A stretch of 64,000 nucleotides of DNA from Streptomyces niger (GCF_000718305.1 NZ_JOFQ01000010.1:1-64000); one strand, 5' to 3'. Shown: positions 17,206-30,332, counted from the stretch's first letter. Made by a program: numbers and translations. Notes: generated by a model not told the origin, from the sequence alone.

Positions 17206-18542
17206 ACGACTTCCACGACAGCGAGGACGACGCGTACACGTATCGCGATGCGCGGACCTTCGAGGCGCTGCCGCCCGCCCGTGGGCGCGGCTTCGCGGCC
17301 ACATGGTGGGGACAGGCCTGGCTGAAGGCCCTGGAGGACACCGCACTGGACACGCAGCAACTGAAGCTGGGCCGCCGGCACGCTCGTGCGGGCGCCGTGG
17401 GTGCGGTGTCCGTACGGCCGGGCCGCATCACCGCCGTCGTACAGGACCGCGACCGCACCGCGCACCGTTCGGACGTGCTGGTCCAGGAGTTGGGCGCGGC
17501 GGACTGGGACCGCCTCCTGGACATGGTCGCCGACCGGGCGGGGCACATCGCGGCGCTGCTGGACCGCGACATGCCGCCCCAGCTCGTCGAGGACGCGGCG
17601 GCGGCCGGCGTCGAGCTGCTCCCCGGCATCGGGGACCTGGAGCCGTCCTGCGACTGCGAGGCCTGGGACCACTGCCCCCATACGGCGGCGCTCTGCTACC
17701 AGCTGGCGCGACTGCTGGACCAGGACCCGTTCGTGCTGCTCCTGTTGCGCGGGCGCGGCGAGGAGGAACTGCTGGGCGAGCTTGAGGAGCGGAGCGCGGC
17801 ACGCGCGCAGGCTCACGTTGCGGATCCGGACGAGGCACCTGAAGGCAGCGACGCATCGCTTGCCGAGAACGGCGTGGTGGCGGTCGAGGCGTTCGCCGCT
17901 CAGGAGGGCCTGGCCCCGCTGCCGGCGCCACCGCCCAGGGTGGACGGGCCGTGCGCGGTGCCGGCACTGGGCGGCGGCGCCCCGCCCGCTCCCGGGATCG
18001 ACGTACCGGCGCTGGAGTTCCTGATCGCGGACACCGCCGAGCGGGCCGGCAGGCAGCTCGCCGAGGCGCTCTCGGGCCGGCACGCGGACACCCCGCCGAC
18101 GGCCGGTCCCACGGCCTCGGAGGACGCGGTGCGGCTCGCCGCGGCCGGACCGCCCACCGCGGTAGCCGCACGGCTGGCCACCGGCTCCGGACGGGACGCC
18201 AAGGGCCTGGCGGCGGCCGTACGGGCATGGCGGCAGGGCGGCCCTGCGGGTCTCGCGGTGCTGGAGGAGGAGTGGACGCCGGGCGCCGAGGAGCTGGCCC
18301 GTGCCACCACTCGGCTCGCCGCCGCCTGGCCCGATGCGGCGGACCGGCCCCGGACGCGGGTCACGCGCAACCGTTGGACGGTCGTGGGCACCGGTGCGCA
18401 GCTGCGTCTGGGCCGGGACGGACGCTGGTGGCCGTACTGCAAGGAGCAGGGCCAGTGGCTGCCTTCGGGGCCGGCGGACGAGGACCCGGCAACCGCACTG
18501 GCGTCCCTCTTGGGGGCGGTCGAGGGCGCTGACACGGAGTAG
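17202..18542 (+). CDS. SWIM zinc-finger protein coupled to the SNF2 ATPase
   Basis: 446 residues. A SWIM zinc-binding motif CDCEAWDHCPH (CxC...CxH) is near residues 148-158; the N-terminal 60 residues (FAATWWGQAWLKALE) match the usual start of bacterial SWIM proteins paired with SNF2 ATPases. SWIM domains bind DNA or proteins. The C-terminal half is Ala-rich and ends in a folded WTVVGTGAQLRLGRDGRWWPY segment. It overlaps the SNF2 gene by 4 bases. A hairpin (18558-18589) lies just after the stop codon. Confidence 0.88.
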   Translation: MNDFHDSEDDAYTYRDARTFEALPPARGRGFAATWWGQAWLKALEDTALDTQQLKLGRRHARAGAVGAVSVRPGRITAVVQDRDRTAHRSDVLVQELGAADWDRLLDMVADRAGHIAALLDRDMPPQLVEDAAAAGVELLPGIGDLEPSCDCEAWDHCPHTAALCYQLARLLDQDPFVLLLLRGRGEEELLGELEERSAARAQAHVADPDEAPEGSDASLAENGVVAVEAFAAQEGLAPLPAPPPRVDGPCAVPALGGGAPPAPGIDVPALEFLIADTAERAGRQLAEALSGRHADTPPTAGPTASEDAVRLAAAGPPTAVAARLATGSGRDAKGLAAAVRAWRQGGPAGLAVLEEEWTPGAEELARATTRLAAAWPDAADRPRTRVTRNRWTVVGTGAQLRLGRDGRWWPYCKEQGQWLPSGPADEDPATALASLLGAVEGADTE

Positions 18543-18557
18543 GCGGGAGCGGTCGAG

Positions 18558-18589
18558 GCCCGAGGGAGCTTCCGCTCGCTCACTCGGGC
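18558..18589 (+). terminator. Terminator-like hairpin after the SNF2-SWIM pair
   Basis: 12-base arms at 18558-18569 and 18578-18589 are complementary except for one position, with an 8-base loop. There is no T-tract, which is common for Streptomyces terminators. Confidence 0.5.
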
Positions 18590-18702
18590 ACGGCTCCCAT
18601 GCCCCGTAGGCGCAGCCCAGCCGCTGTCCGACGGACGACGCTCCACCACCGCTCCGCCGATATTGCGTCGACACCGCTCTCGTCGACCGTCATGATCGGC
18701 CC

Positions 18703-19667
18703 ATGACCCGTGACCAGTCCGACCCCGCCGGTATGCCTCGCAGCGAACGCGCCGAGCGAGCCGTGGACATCGCGGTCGGAGCCGGGAACCGGCTGGGCCT
18801 GCGGACGAGCCCCGAGTGCTGCACGACATGTTCAACGTCCTGGTGCACCTCGCGCCGCACCCGGTCGTGGTACGCGTACCGTCGCTCGCCCTGGTGCCGG
18901 CAGAGGAGCTGGCGGTCAAGCAACGCCGCGAACTGGACGTGGTGGGCTGGCTGGCCGACGCGGGCGCGCCGGTCGTCCGGCCCAGCCCCCTGGTGCCGCG
19001 GGAACCCGTCGAGTGCGACGGCAGGTCGCTCGTCTTCTGGGAGTACGTCGACGAGAAAGACCCGATGCGGGAGGCCGCAGCGGACGGCATGGAGGCCCTG
19101 GAGGACCGCTTCGTCGAACAGACGGGCTGGGCTGTGGAACTGCACACCCTCCTGGCCCACTATCCGGGCGAGCTGCCGGCGCTCTCCCCCTTGGTGCCCA
19201 CGCTCGCGCCTCTTCTGGAAGCGCTGCGAAAGGACCCACAGGGGCTCACGCCGGCCGAACTGGGCCGCGCGGAGCAGGAGTACGCGGTCCTCGAAGCCTT
19301 CGTGGCCGACCTGCCCGGTCGCTGCCCCGCAACACGTATCCAAACGCTGCACGGGGACGGCCCGTCGTACAACCTCCTGCGAACCGCCGACGGGCACCTC
19401 TTCAGCGACTTCGAGGACGTCACACGTGGCCCCGTGGAGTGGGACCTGGCTCTGGTCGCGCCGCGCGCGGTCGCGGAGTACGAGCGAGTGAGCGGGCGCC
19501 CTGTGGACCGCTCCCTGCTGGGCTTCATGGAGGGGGCACGACTGCTGCAGATCGTGGGGGCGCTGGCGGTCGTGCCGTCGATGCCGGAACTCGGTCCGAT
19601 GATGGCGCCGACGATCGATCTGTGGCGGCAGCGCGCACCGCTGACGGCGGACGTCCTCGGGCACTGA
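18703..19667 (+). pseudogene. Phosphotransferase (APH-like) gene with a one-base frameshift
   Basis: The first 38 codons read MTRDQSDPAGMPRSERAERA...NRLGLRTSPE from 18703. The reading then has to move to another frame at about 18816 to continue as VLHDMFNVLVHLAP... to 19667. Inserting one G (GAG-GTG instead of GAG-TG) restores a single frame of about 321 residues. The downstream part carries LHGDGPSYNLLRT (Brenner-type catalytic loop) and FSDFEDVTRGPVEWDLAL (Mg-binding Asp), typical of aminoglycoside/choline-type phosphotransferases. Either the gene is broken, the assembly has a one-base error, or translation begins at the GTG at 18816 and gives a protein lacking the N-terminal helix. The substrate is unknown. 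Confidence 0.7.
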
Positions 19668-19900
19668 GGGAGGCACGCCCGGCCGCCGGCCACGGTGAAG
19701 GTGCCGCGGTGCCTTCCGGATCACCGCCGCCGTTCCCGCTCCATGGGACGTTACGCCGCACCGCCCCTGCATCGGTGCGCGTGGCACCGACGCGCCCTCG
19801 CGGGCTACTTCGCGCCGGGTTCCCGGCCGCGCGGGGAAGGAGGATATTCGGGGGCCACCAGAGCCCAGAGGCCTGGTCCTTTCCCCGGAGGTGCCTCGCT

Positions 19901-21262
19901 GTGACCACCACGTCCCCCCTTCCGCGTACGGGAGCCGCGCCCGGTGGCTTGCCGCTGCTCGGCCACGCCTGGCAGCTCCACTCCCGCCCGTTGGAGTTCC
20001 TGGCCTCGCTGCCGGCCCACGGAGACCTCGTGCGGATCGGCATGGGTCCCTACCCGGCCTACGTCGTCTGCGGCCCGGAGGCGGCCCACCGGATGCTCAC
20101 CGACTCCCGTACCTTCGACAAGGGCGGGCCGTTCTTCGACAAGGCACGGGTGCTCTTCGGCAGCAGTCTGCCGATGGCCGGCTGGCGGGAGCACCGCTGG
20201 CAGCGCCGGCAAATGCAGCCCGCCTTCCAGCCCGAGCGGATCGACGCGTACGCCGCGGTCATGGCCGAGGAGATCGACCGGATGACCGCCGTCTGGCGCC
20301 CCGGCATGCGGTTCGACCTCACGGCCGCGCTGACCACCCTGACGCTGCGCATCGTCACTCGCAGCGTGCTCGCCGCCGAGGCCGAGGACGAGGCCGTGGC
20401 CGACGTGCAGCACAGCCTGCACACCGTCATCGACGGCATCTACCAGCGGGTGATGCTGCCCCTCGGCCCGCTCTACCGCCTGCCCACCCCCGGCAACCGG
20501 CGGTACCGCCGGGCCTGCACCCGATTGCACCGGGCCATCGACGGCATCATCGCGGAGCGACGCGCCGCGCCTGGCGGTGACGACCTGGTCGCCATGTTGC
20601 TGGAGGCGCGCGACGAGGACACCGGCGAGCCGCTGTCCGACAAGGACATCCGCGACCAGCTCGTGGTGATGAGCGGCGCCGGCTTCGAAACCACGGCCAA
20701 TTCGCTGGCGTTCGCCTTCTGGCTGCTCAGCCAGCATCCGGAGGCGGAGAAGCGTGTGCACGACGAGGTCGACAAGACCCTGGCCGGGCGGACCGCCACC
20801 CCGGCCGACCTCGATGGGCTGGACTACACGCGACGCGTCGTCCACGAAGTGCTGCGGATGTATCCCCCCGGTTGGTTCTTCACCCGCGTCACCACGACGG
20901 AGACCACGCTCGCCGGACATCGGTTGCCCGCGGGCACGGCCCTCCTGTACAGCGCCTACCTCCTCCATCACCGGCCCGACCTGTTCCCCGACCCCGAGCG
21001 CTTCGATCCCGACCGCTGGCTCGACGGGAGCGGCGACTGCCTTCCCCGAGGGGCACACGTCCCGTTCGGCGGGGGCAACCGCAAGTGCATCGGCGACCAG
21101 TACGCGCTGGTCGAGATGACCATGGCGCTGGCGAGCGTCTGCGCCCGCTGGAGTGTGCACCCCGACCCCGGGGCGGCGCTGCGCGTCCAGGTCAGGGGCA
21201 CACTCGGCCCGGGAAAGCTGTTCATGACCTGCCGCCCGCGCGGGGCGGCCGCCGACGGCTGA
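19901..21262 (+). CDS. Cytochrome P450
   Basis: 453 residues, a full-length P450. The proline-rich N-terminus leads into GGLPLLGHAWQLHSRPLEFL; the I-helix oxygen-activation motif AGFETT is near residue 265, ExxR as EVLR near 318 and the heme-thiolate loop FGGGNRKCIGDQ near 389-400. The heme Cys is intact and there is no membrane anchor. The WREHRWQRRQMQPAF segment and overall pattern recall Streptomyces terpenoid-oxidising P450s such as the CYP170/CYP183 group, but no terpene synthase is next to it, so the substrate is open. The GTG at 19901 follows a GGAGG ribosome site. The 233-base gap before it holds nothing recognisable. Confidence 0.9.
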   Translation: MTTTSPLPRTGAAPGGLPLLGHAWQLHSRPLEFLASLPAHGDLVRIGMGPYPAYVVCGPEAAHRMLTDSRTFDKGGPFFDKARVLFGSSLPMAGWREHRWQRRQMQPAFQPERIDAYAAVMAEEIDRMTAVWRPGMRFDLTAALTTLTLRIVTRSVLAAEAEDEAVADVQHSLHTVIDGIYQRVMLPLGPLYRLPTPGNRRYRRACTRLHRAIDGIIAERRAAPGGDDLVAMLLEARDEDTGEPLSDKDIRDQLVVMSGAGFETTANSLAFAFWLLSQHPEAEKRVHDEVDKTLAGRTATPADLDGLDYTRRVVHEVLRMYPPGWFFTRVTTTETTLAGHRLPAGTALLYSAYLLHHRPDLFPDPERFDPDRWLDGSGDCLPRGAHVPFGGGNRKCIGDQYALVEMTMALASVCARWSVHPDPGAALRVQVRGTLGPGKLFMTCRPRGAAADG

Positions 21263-21569
21263 ACGGGCGCGGGCGGCACCGTTCACGCGGACCGCAGCTT
21301 CTTTGCGCGGGCGGTGCCTTCCCTACGCCGGAGGGAGCATCCGAGCGCCGGGCCCGACTTCGTGAGCGACGGCGCAAGTGGGTCGGGCGATTTCTTTTCC
21401 CGGCTCACTTTTCCGCGCACGGCCCTACCCTCACTTTCTCGCCAGGGGGTATCGACCCTGCGCTGTTCCGAAGGTAAACTCCCCGGCAGTGCCGCCGGGT
21501 ATTCCGTGCGCACACCTGAGCCTTTCACGGCTCGACCCGAACGAAATGTTGCTGGGAGGTGACGTGTTG
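21263..21569. other. 307-base intergenic region: promoter and 5' leader of the sulfur operon
   Basis: No gene is seen between the P450 stop and the leader-peptide start. It contains a candidate sigma-70-type promoter (21452-21480) and a 6-bp GC hairpin (21482-21499) just after the expected transcription start. The first 180 bases show nothing recognisable. Confidence 0.6.
21452..21480 (+). promoter_or_regulatory. Candidate promoter of the sulfur operon
   Basis: A -35-like TCGACC (21452-21457) and a -10-like TAAACT (21475-21480) are separated by exactly 17 bases. Each matches four of six consensus positions. Transcription would begin near 21487, about 80 bases before the leader peptide. Confidence 0.4.
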
Positions 21570-21677
21570 ATGAAGTCCCGACAGAAGCCGGCCCAGCGCC
21601 TGGCGGAGTGCCTGACGGAGCGGCGCCACGTCGACCTCGTCAGGGTCTCCAGCGCCCTGTGTCGCCGTTCGGCCTGA
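21570..21677 (+). CDS. Cysteine-type leader peptide of the sulfur operon
   Basis: 35-residue peptide ending in RRHVDLVRVSSALCRRSA. The RRHVDLxRVSSALC signature is what is annotated as a putative leader peptide in front of sulfur-assimilation and sulfonate genes in Streptomyces. A related mechanism, ribosome stalling at Cys codons in short leader ORFs, is known from mycobacteria. Here a Cys codon (TGT) lies five codons from the stop and another near the middle. The ATG at 21570 has GGGAGG 10 bases upstream; an in-frame GTG at 21564 is possible. Downstream come alternative hairpins and a terminator, then sfnG. Confidence 0.85.
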   Translation: MKSRQKPAQRLAECLTERRHVDLVRVSSALCRRSA

Positions 21678-21919
21678 GCGCCTTCCCGCTCCGCGGACCT
21701 GCACCTGACCGGTGATTCCGCGCCTCCACGCGCCGCATCCGCGTGACGTCTCACGCCTGCCTGCGCGCCGGACACCTTTCCGCGCAGCCCTGCCACGCAT
21801 TCGACATGCGCATTCTCCGCACAAGAAATGCGCCGGCAATTCCGTCTGCTCGGAATATTTTTTTCTCGCAACACCGCACCCCGATCCCCCCTGCCCTTTT
21901 CCACCCCCGGAGTTCTTCC
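21678..21919 (+). promoter_or_regulatory. Attenuator region between the leader peptide and sfnG
   Basis: 242 bases of untranslated leader. Two mutually exclusive hairpins are visible: one with 5-bp arms CGCAT/ATGCG (21796-21810) and one with 7-bp arms GCGCATT/AATGCGC (21808-21833), which share bases 21808-21810. They are followed at once by a compact terminator (21839-21864). A second copy of the terminator 5' arm, ATTCCG, occurs at 21715-21720 and could pair with its 3' arm. The arrangement fits transcription attenuation controlled by translation of the leader peptide. Confidence 0.65.
21839..21864 (+). terminator. Rho-independent terminator/attenuator before sfnG
   Basis: A perfect 6-bp stem ATTCCG/CGGAAT with a 6-base loop (21839-21856) is followed by A and seven T residues (21858-21864). 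A T-tract of this kind is conspicuous in such G+C-rich DNA, and it sits upstream of the first structural gene, so it must be a regulated terminator. Confidence 0.75.
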
Positions 21920-23059
21920 ATGTCCGCATCCGAACAAGTTCCACAGCCCGCCGGGGACCCGGCGCGGTTCGCCTACTGGGTGCCCAACGTCAGTGGTGGC
22001 CTGGTCACCAGCACCATCGAGCAGCGCACCGACTGGGGTTACGAGTACAACCGCAAGCTCGCCCGGCTCGCCGAGGACAACGGCTTCGAGTACGCGCTGA
22101 GCCAGGTCCGCTACATGGCCAGCTATGGCGCCGAGAACCAGCACGAGTCCACCTCGTTCAGTCTGGCGCTGCTGCTCGCCACCGAGCGCCTGAAAGTCAT
22201 CGCAGCGGTCCACCCCGGGCTGTGGCACCCGGGTGTGCTTGCCAAGTTCGGGGCCACAGCCGACCACCTCTCCGGTGGCCGGTTCGCCGTCAACGTCGTC
22301 AGCGGCTGGTTCAAGCAGGAGTTCACCGCGCTCGGTGAGCCGTGGCTGGAGCACGACGAGCGGTACCGGCGCGCGGAGGAGTTCATCCGCGCCCTGCGCG
22401 CCGTGTGGACCGAGGACCACGCCGAGCTGGCCGGGGACTTCTACCGGATCCGGGACTTCTCGCTGAAGCCGAAGCCCCTGAACACCGCCGATCGGCCGCA
22501 CCCGGAAATCTTCCAGGGCGGCAACTCCACAGCGGCCCGCGCGATGGCCGGCCGGGTCTCCGACTGGTACTTCAGCAACGGCAAGGACTTCGACGGAGTC
22601 ACCGAGCAGCTCACCGACGTCCGTACGGCCGCCGAGGCCGCCGGCCGTACGGCCCCGAAATTCGGCCTGAACGGCTTCCTGATCGCCCGGGACACCGAGA
22701 AGGAGGCCCGGGAGGTCCTGCGCGAGATCGTCGCCAAGGCGGACAGTGAGGCGGTTCGCGGCTTCGGCCGGGCCGTCCAGCAGGCGGGCAGCTCCACCGC
22801 CGACGGCAAGGGCATGTGGCAGGACTCCTCGTTCGAGGACCTCGTGCAGTACAACGACGGGTTCCGTACGGGGCTGATCGGCACCCCGGAGCAGATCGCC
22901 GAGCGCATCGTGGCCTACAAGAGGCTCGGCGTGGACCTCTTCCTGCTCGGCTTCCTGCACTACCTGGAGGAGGTCGAGTACTTCGGCGAGCGGGTGCTGC
23001 CGCTCGTGCGTGAACTGGAAGTCCAGGACGAGAACCGCACCGAAGGAGTACTGGTATGA
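21920..23059 (+). CDS. sfnG: Dimethylsulfone FMNH2-dependent monooxygenase
   Basis: 379-residue bacterial-luciferase-like (LLM) flavin monooxygenase. The sequence follows SfnG/SsuD-type enzymes: FAYWVPNVSGGLVTSTIEQRTDW at the N-terminus, HPGLWHPGVLAKFGATADHLSGGR near 94-117, NVVSGWFKQEF near 120-130 and HPEIFQGGNSTAAR near 194-207. The family oxidises dimethylsulfone to methanesulfinate using reduced FMN supplied by a separate reductase, as a route to scavenge sulfur. The start at 21920 has a GGAG ribosome site. It is the first structural gene after the attenuator, and its stop overlaps the next start (ATGA). Confidence 0.9.
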   Translation: MSASEQVPQPAGDPARFAYWVPNVSGGLVTSTIEQRTDWGYEYNRKLARLAEDNGFEYALSQVRYMASYGAENQHESTSFSLALLLATERLKVIAAVHPGLWHPGVLAKFGATADHLSGGRFAVNVVSGWFKQEFTALGEPWLEHDERYRRAEEFIRALRAVWTEDHAELAGDFYRIRDFSLKPKPLNTADRPHPEIFQGGNSTAARAMAGRVSDWYFSNGKDFDGVTEQLTDVRTAAEAAGRTAPKFGLNGFLIARDTEKEAREVLREIVAKADSEAVRGFGRAVQQAGSSTADGKGMWQDSSFEDLVQYNDGFRTGLIGTPEQIAERIVAYKRLGVDLFLLGFLHYLEEVEYFGERVLPLVRELEVQDENRTEGVLV

Positions 23060-24294
23060 GCACCGCCGCACACACCGACTGGCAGCACCGTCCCACGCCG
23101 GCCACTCCCGAGGCGTGGATCGACCGCGCCGCCGAGGTCGCCGCCGTCCTCGCGACCGACGCGGCCGCCCGGGACCGGGCCGGCGCCACCCCGTACGAGG
23201 AGGTCCGGCTGCTCAAGGACTCGGGACTGGTCACCCTGCTGGGGCCGACCGAGCACGGCGGGGGCGGCCAGGACTGGCCGACCGCATACCGAGTGATCCG
23301 CGAGGTCGCCAAGGCCGACGGCTCCATCGGGCAGCTGCTCGGCTACCACTACCTGTGGAACTGGGCGGCCCGGCTGGTCGGCACCCGGGAGCAGTGGGAA
23401 CACGTCGAGGCGGAGGCCGCCCGCAACCGCTGGTTCTTCGGGGGCGCCGTCAATCCGCGCGACAACGACGTCGCCGTACGGGACGAGGGCGACACGCTGA
23501 CGTTCACCGGCCGGAAGTCCTTCTCCACCGGGAGCAAGGTCTCCGACGTCACCGTGCTCGAGGGCGTCCTGGAGGGCAGCATCACCCCCGACAACCCCGA
23601 GGGCGACCATGTCTTCGCCATCGTGCCGTCCGACAGCGCGGGCCTGACCTTCCACGACGACTGGGACAACATCGGCCAGCGGCTCACCGAGAGCGGCAGT
23701 GTGTCGATCGACGAGGTACGCGTCCCCTGGAGCGCGGCGGCTGGGTACATCGACAAGTCGTTCCAGCGACGTGTCTACAACACACTCAACGTGCCCACGA
23801 TCCAGCTCGTGTTCGCGCACTTCTACCTGGGCATCGCGGCCGGCGCCCTGGAGACCGCGCGCACCTACACCCGTACGAAGTCCCGCTCCTGGCTGCACGG
23901 GGGCCACGACCAGGCCGTCGACGAGCCGTACGTGATCGACGTCTACGGGGACCTGACGGCGAAGCTGTGGGCGGCCGAGGCGCTGGCCGACCAGGTCGCC
24001 GAGGAGGGGTGGGAGCTGCACTCGGACCCCGATGCGGTGACCGAGCAAGCCCGGGGAGAGCACGAGGTACGCGTCGCCGCCGTGAAGGCGCGGGCCACGG
24101 ACGTGGCCCTGGAGGTGGCGAACCGGATATTCGAAGTCACCGGCGCCCGGTCCACGGCCACCACCGAGGGCCTGGACCGCTTCTGGCGCAACATCCGTAC
24201 CCACACCCTTCACGACCCCGTCGCCTACAAGCGCCGTGAGGTCGGCCGCTTCGTACTCACGGGTGAGCTGCCGCAGCCCACCTGGTACTCGTAA
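23056..24294 (+). CDS. DszC/SfnB-like acyl-CoA dehydrogenase-fold flavoprotein
   Basis: 412 residues with the acyl-CoA dehydrogenase fold, but of the flavin-monooxygenase branch (DszC, SfnC/SfnB-like) used in desulfurisation. Seen: LLKDSGLVTLLGPTEHGGGGQDW near 53-75, GRKSFSTGSKVSDV near 154-167, HDDWDNIGQRLTESGSV near 199-215 and [24 protein letters not shown] near the C-terminus. The missing catalytic Glu of true dehydrogenases cannot be confirmed without an alignment. It is translationally coupled to sfnG. The precise substrate (an alkyl sulfone or sulfonate, or a housekeeping role) is inferred from context only. Confidence 0.8.
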   Translation: MSTAAHTDWQHRPTPATPEAWIDRAAEVAAVLATDAAARDRAGATPYEEVRLLKDSGLVTLLGPTEHGGGGQDWPTAYRVIREVAKADGSIGQLLGYHYLWNWAARLVGTREQWEHVEAEAARNRWFFGGAVNPRDNDVAVRDEGDTLTFTGRKSFSTGSKVSDVTVLEGVLEGSITPDNPEGDHVFAIVPSDSAGLTFHDDWDNIGQRLTESGSVSIDEVRVPWSAAAGYIDKSFQRRVYNTLNVPTIQLVFAHFYLGIAAGALETARTYTRTKSRSWLHGGHDQAVDEPYVIDVYGDLTAKLWAAEALADQVAEEGWELHSDPDAVTEQARGEHEVRVAAVKARATDVALEVANRIFEVTGARSTATTEGLDRFWRNIRTHTLHDPVAYKRREVGRFVLTGELPQPTWYS

Positions 24295-24453
24295 CGGGCC
24301 ATCCGCTCGCCTTCGGGGTGCGCGGGCTCTCTCGTGCCCGTGGGTCCGCGCACCCCGTAGGACCGCTCCCGCTCGGTACTCGTGCCTGCGCACCACCGCA
24401 TGTCCCGCACCACCACACATTCCGCACCGCCACACACTCCGAGGTGAATCCCG

Positions 24454-25001
24454 ATGGCCACCGTGCTGTCCCTCTCCGGCAGCCCCTCTCCCACTTCCCG
24501 TACGGCGCGACTACTGCGCCACCTCGACGCCACGCTCGTCGCGCAGGGACACGAGGTGATCCCGCTGGACGTCCGGACGCTGCCCGCCGAGGCACTGCTC
24601 GGCGCGGACTTCGCACACCCGGCGATCGTCCGGGCGGCCCGGCTCGTCGAGCGCGCCGACGGCATCGTGGTCGGCACGCCCATCTACAAGGCCGCGTACT
24701 CGGGGCTGCTGAAGTCGCTCCTCGACCTGCTGCCCCAGTACGCGCTGGCCGGGAAGACGGTGCTGCCGCTGGCGACCGGCGGATCCACCGCGCACGTCCT
24801 CGCGATCGACTACGCGCTGCGGCCCGTGCTGTCCTCCATGGGCGCTTCGCACATCGTGCCGGGCTGGTTCGTCCTGGACCGCGACATCACCGTGCAGGAA
24901 GGCGGCGGGGTCCACGTGGCACCGGAGACGCGCGAGGCGCTGGACGGTGTGCTCGGCCAGTTCGCGGCGGCGCTGGACCGCACGCCCTTGCGAGTGGCGG
25001 C

Positions 25002-25005
<4 letters not shown>
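24454..25005 (+). CDS. ssuE: NADPH-dependent FMN reductase
   Basis: 183-residue flavodoxin-fold reductase of the SsuE/MsuE type. Visible are the FMN-phosphate-binding loop SGSPSPTSRTARLL (about residues 8-21), the family signature GTPIYKAAYSGLLKSLLDLLPQ (about 72-93) and ATGGSTAHVLAIDYALRPVL (about 109-128). It supplies FMNH2 to the SfnG-type monooxygenase. GAGGTGAATCCCG precedes the ATG. The 159-base gap after the DszC-like gene contains a short imperfect CGCACCACC-rich repeat but no terminator, so read-through is likely. Its stop overlaps the sfnB start (ATGA). Confidence 0.9.
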
Positions 25006-29215
<4,210 letters not shown>

Positions 29216-29228
29216 CAGGCTTCCCCGT

Positions 29229-30149
29229 ATGAGCACTACCTCCCACTCCTTCGTGACCGCCCTGGCCGACGGCCCCGTCGTCCTCGACGGCGGGCTGTCC
29301 AACCAACTGGAGTCGGCCGGGCACGACCTCAGTGACGAGCTGTGGTCGGCCCGGCTGCTCGCCGAACAACCGGAGGCGATCACCGCCGCGCACCAGGCGT
29401 ACTACGAGGCGGGCGCCCGGGTCGCGATCACGGCCAGCTACCAAGCGACGTTCGAGGGGTTCGCGCGGCGCGGCATCGCTCGGGAGGCGGCGGCCGGGCT
29501 CCTGCGCCGCAGTGTGGAGTCGGCCCGGGAGGCCGCCCGGCGCGCCATGGAGAACGGCGTGCCGGCTCCCCTGTATGTCGCGGCCTCCGCCGGCCCGTAC
29601 GGCGCGATGCTCGCGGACGGCTCGGAGTACCGCGGCCGGTACGGGCTCAGCGTCGAGGAGTTGGAGCGGTTCCACCGGCCGCGGCTGGAGGAGCTGGCGG
29701 CGGCGGAGCCGGACGTACTGGCGCTGGAGACGGTGCCGGACGCGGACGAGGGCCGGGCGCTGGTGCGCGCGGTGCGGGGGCTCGGGGTGCCGGCCTGGCT
29801 TTCGTACAGCATCGAGGGCGGTCGGACGCGGGCCGGGCAGCCGCTGGAGGAGGCCTTCGCGCTCGCGGCCGAGGCGCCGGAGATCGTGGCCGTGGGGGTC
29901 AACTGCTGCGTGCCGGAAGACGCGGACGCGGCGGTGGAGACGGCGTCGCGGGTGACCGGCAAGCCCGTCGTGGTCTACCCGAACAGCGGTGAGGAGTGGG
30001 ACGCACAGGCGCGTGCGTGGCGCGGGCACGCGACGTTCACGGCGGAGCGGGTGACGGCGTGGGCGACGGGCGGCGCACGCCTCATCGGTGGCTGCTGCCG
30101 CGTGGGCCCCGACTCCGTCGCCGCCCTCGCGGGCCTCCTCACGCCCTGA
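29229..30149 (+). CDS. mmuM: Homocysteine S-methyltransferase
   Basis: 306 residues of the Met-synthase-like zinc-thiolate family. The N-terminal DGGLSNQLESAG and the zinc ligands VNCC (Cys near 226) and GGCC (Cys near 289-290) are all present. MmuM moves a methyl group from S-methylmethionine (or SAM) to homocysteine, giving methionine. It lies 13 bases after lacZ, so it may share its transcript, and is followed by a strong terminator hairpin (30164-30198). An amino-acid ABC transporter comes next, which might supply its substrate (inference). Confidence 0.92.
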   Translation: MSTTSHSFVTALADGPVVLDGGLSNQLESAGHDLSDELWSARLLAEQPEAITAAHQAYYEAGARVAITASYQATFEGFARRGIAREAAAGLLRRSVESAREAARRAMENGVPAPLYVAASAGPYGAMLADGSEYRGRYGLSVEELERFHRPRLEELAAAEPDVLALETVPDADEGRALVRAVRGLGVPAWLSYSIEGGRTRAGQPLEEAFALAAEAPEIVAVGVNCCVPEDADAAVETASRVTGKPVVVYPNSGEEWDAQARAWRGHATFTAERVTAWATGGARLIGGCCRVGPDSVAALAGLLTP

Positions 30150-30163
30150 TCCTCCCGTGCCTC

Positions 30164-30198
30164 GCAACGGCCCCGCCCGTATGCGGCGGGGCCGTTGC
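30164..30198 (+). terminator. Strong hairpin terminator after mmuM
   Basis: Perfectly complementary 14-base arms (30164-30177 and 30185-30198) with a 7-base loop. The stem is G+C-rich and has no T-tract. It lies 15 bases after the mmuM stop and isolates the next operon. Confidence 0.8.
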
Positions 30199-30332
30199 GC
30201 GTGCGTCACGGATCAAGGTCGTTATGCAGACGCAACCCTCTCGGCGGAGACAGCGGACACGGCCGGTGGCAGGATGCAGCGCAACTCACCGTCAGCAGCC
30301 TGCTGTTGATCTTCACCTTCCCTGGAGGACCG

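Noticed and set aside
18710..21262. A single 850-codon frame running through the phosphotransferase into the P450
   Set aside because: Only the part from 19901 encodes a P450; the first 397 codons are an out-of-frame reading of another gene and have an unnatural Arg/Gly/Ala composition.
19901..21262. P450 as part of a terpene biosynthetic cluster
   Set aside because: There is no terpene synthase, prenyltransferase or ferredoxin gene in the neighbourhood; the resemblance to terpenoid P450s alone is too weak.
24380..24445. Possible short direct-repeat array (CGCACCACC-like) suggesting CRISPR or iteron
   Set aside because: Units are short, imperfect and few, with no spacer structure; likely chance repetition in an intergenic region.
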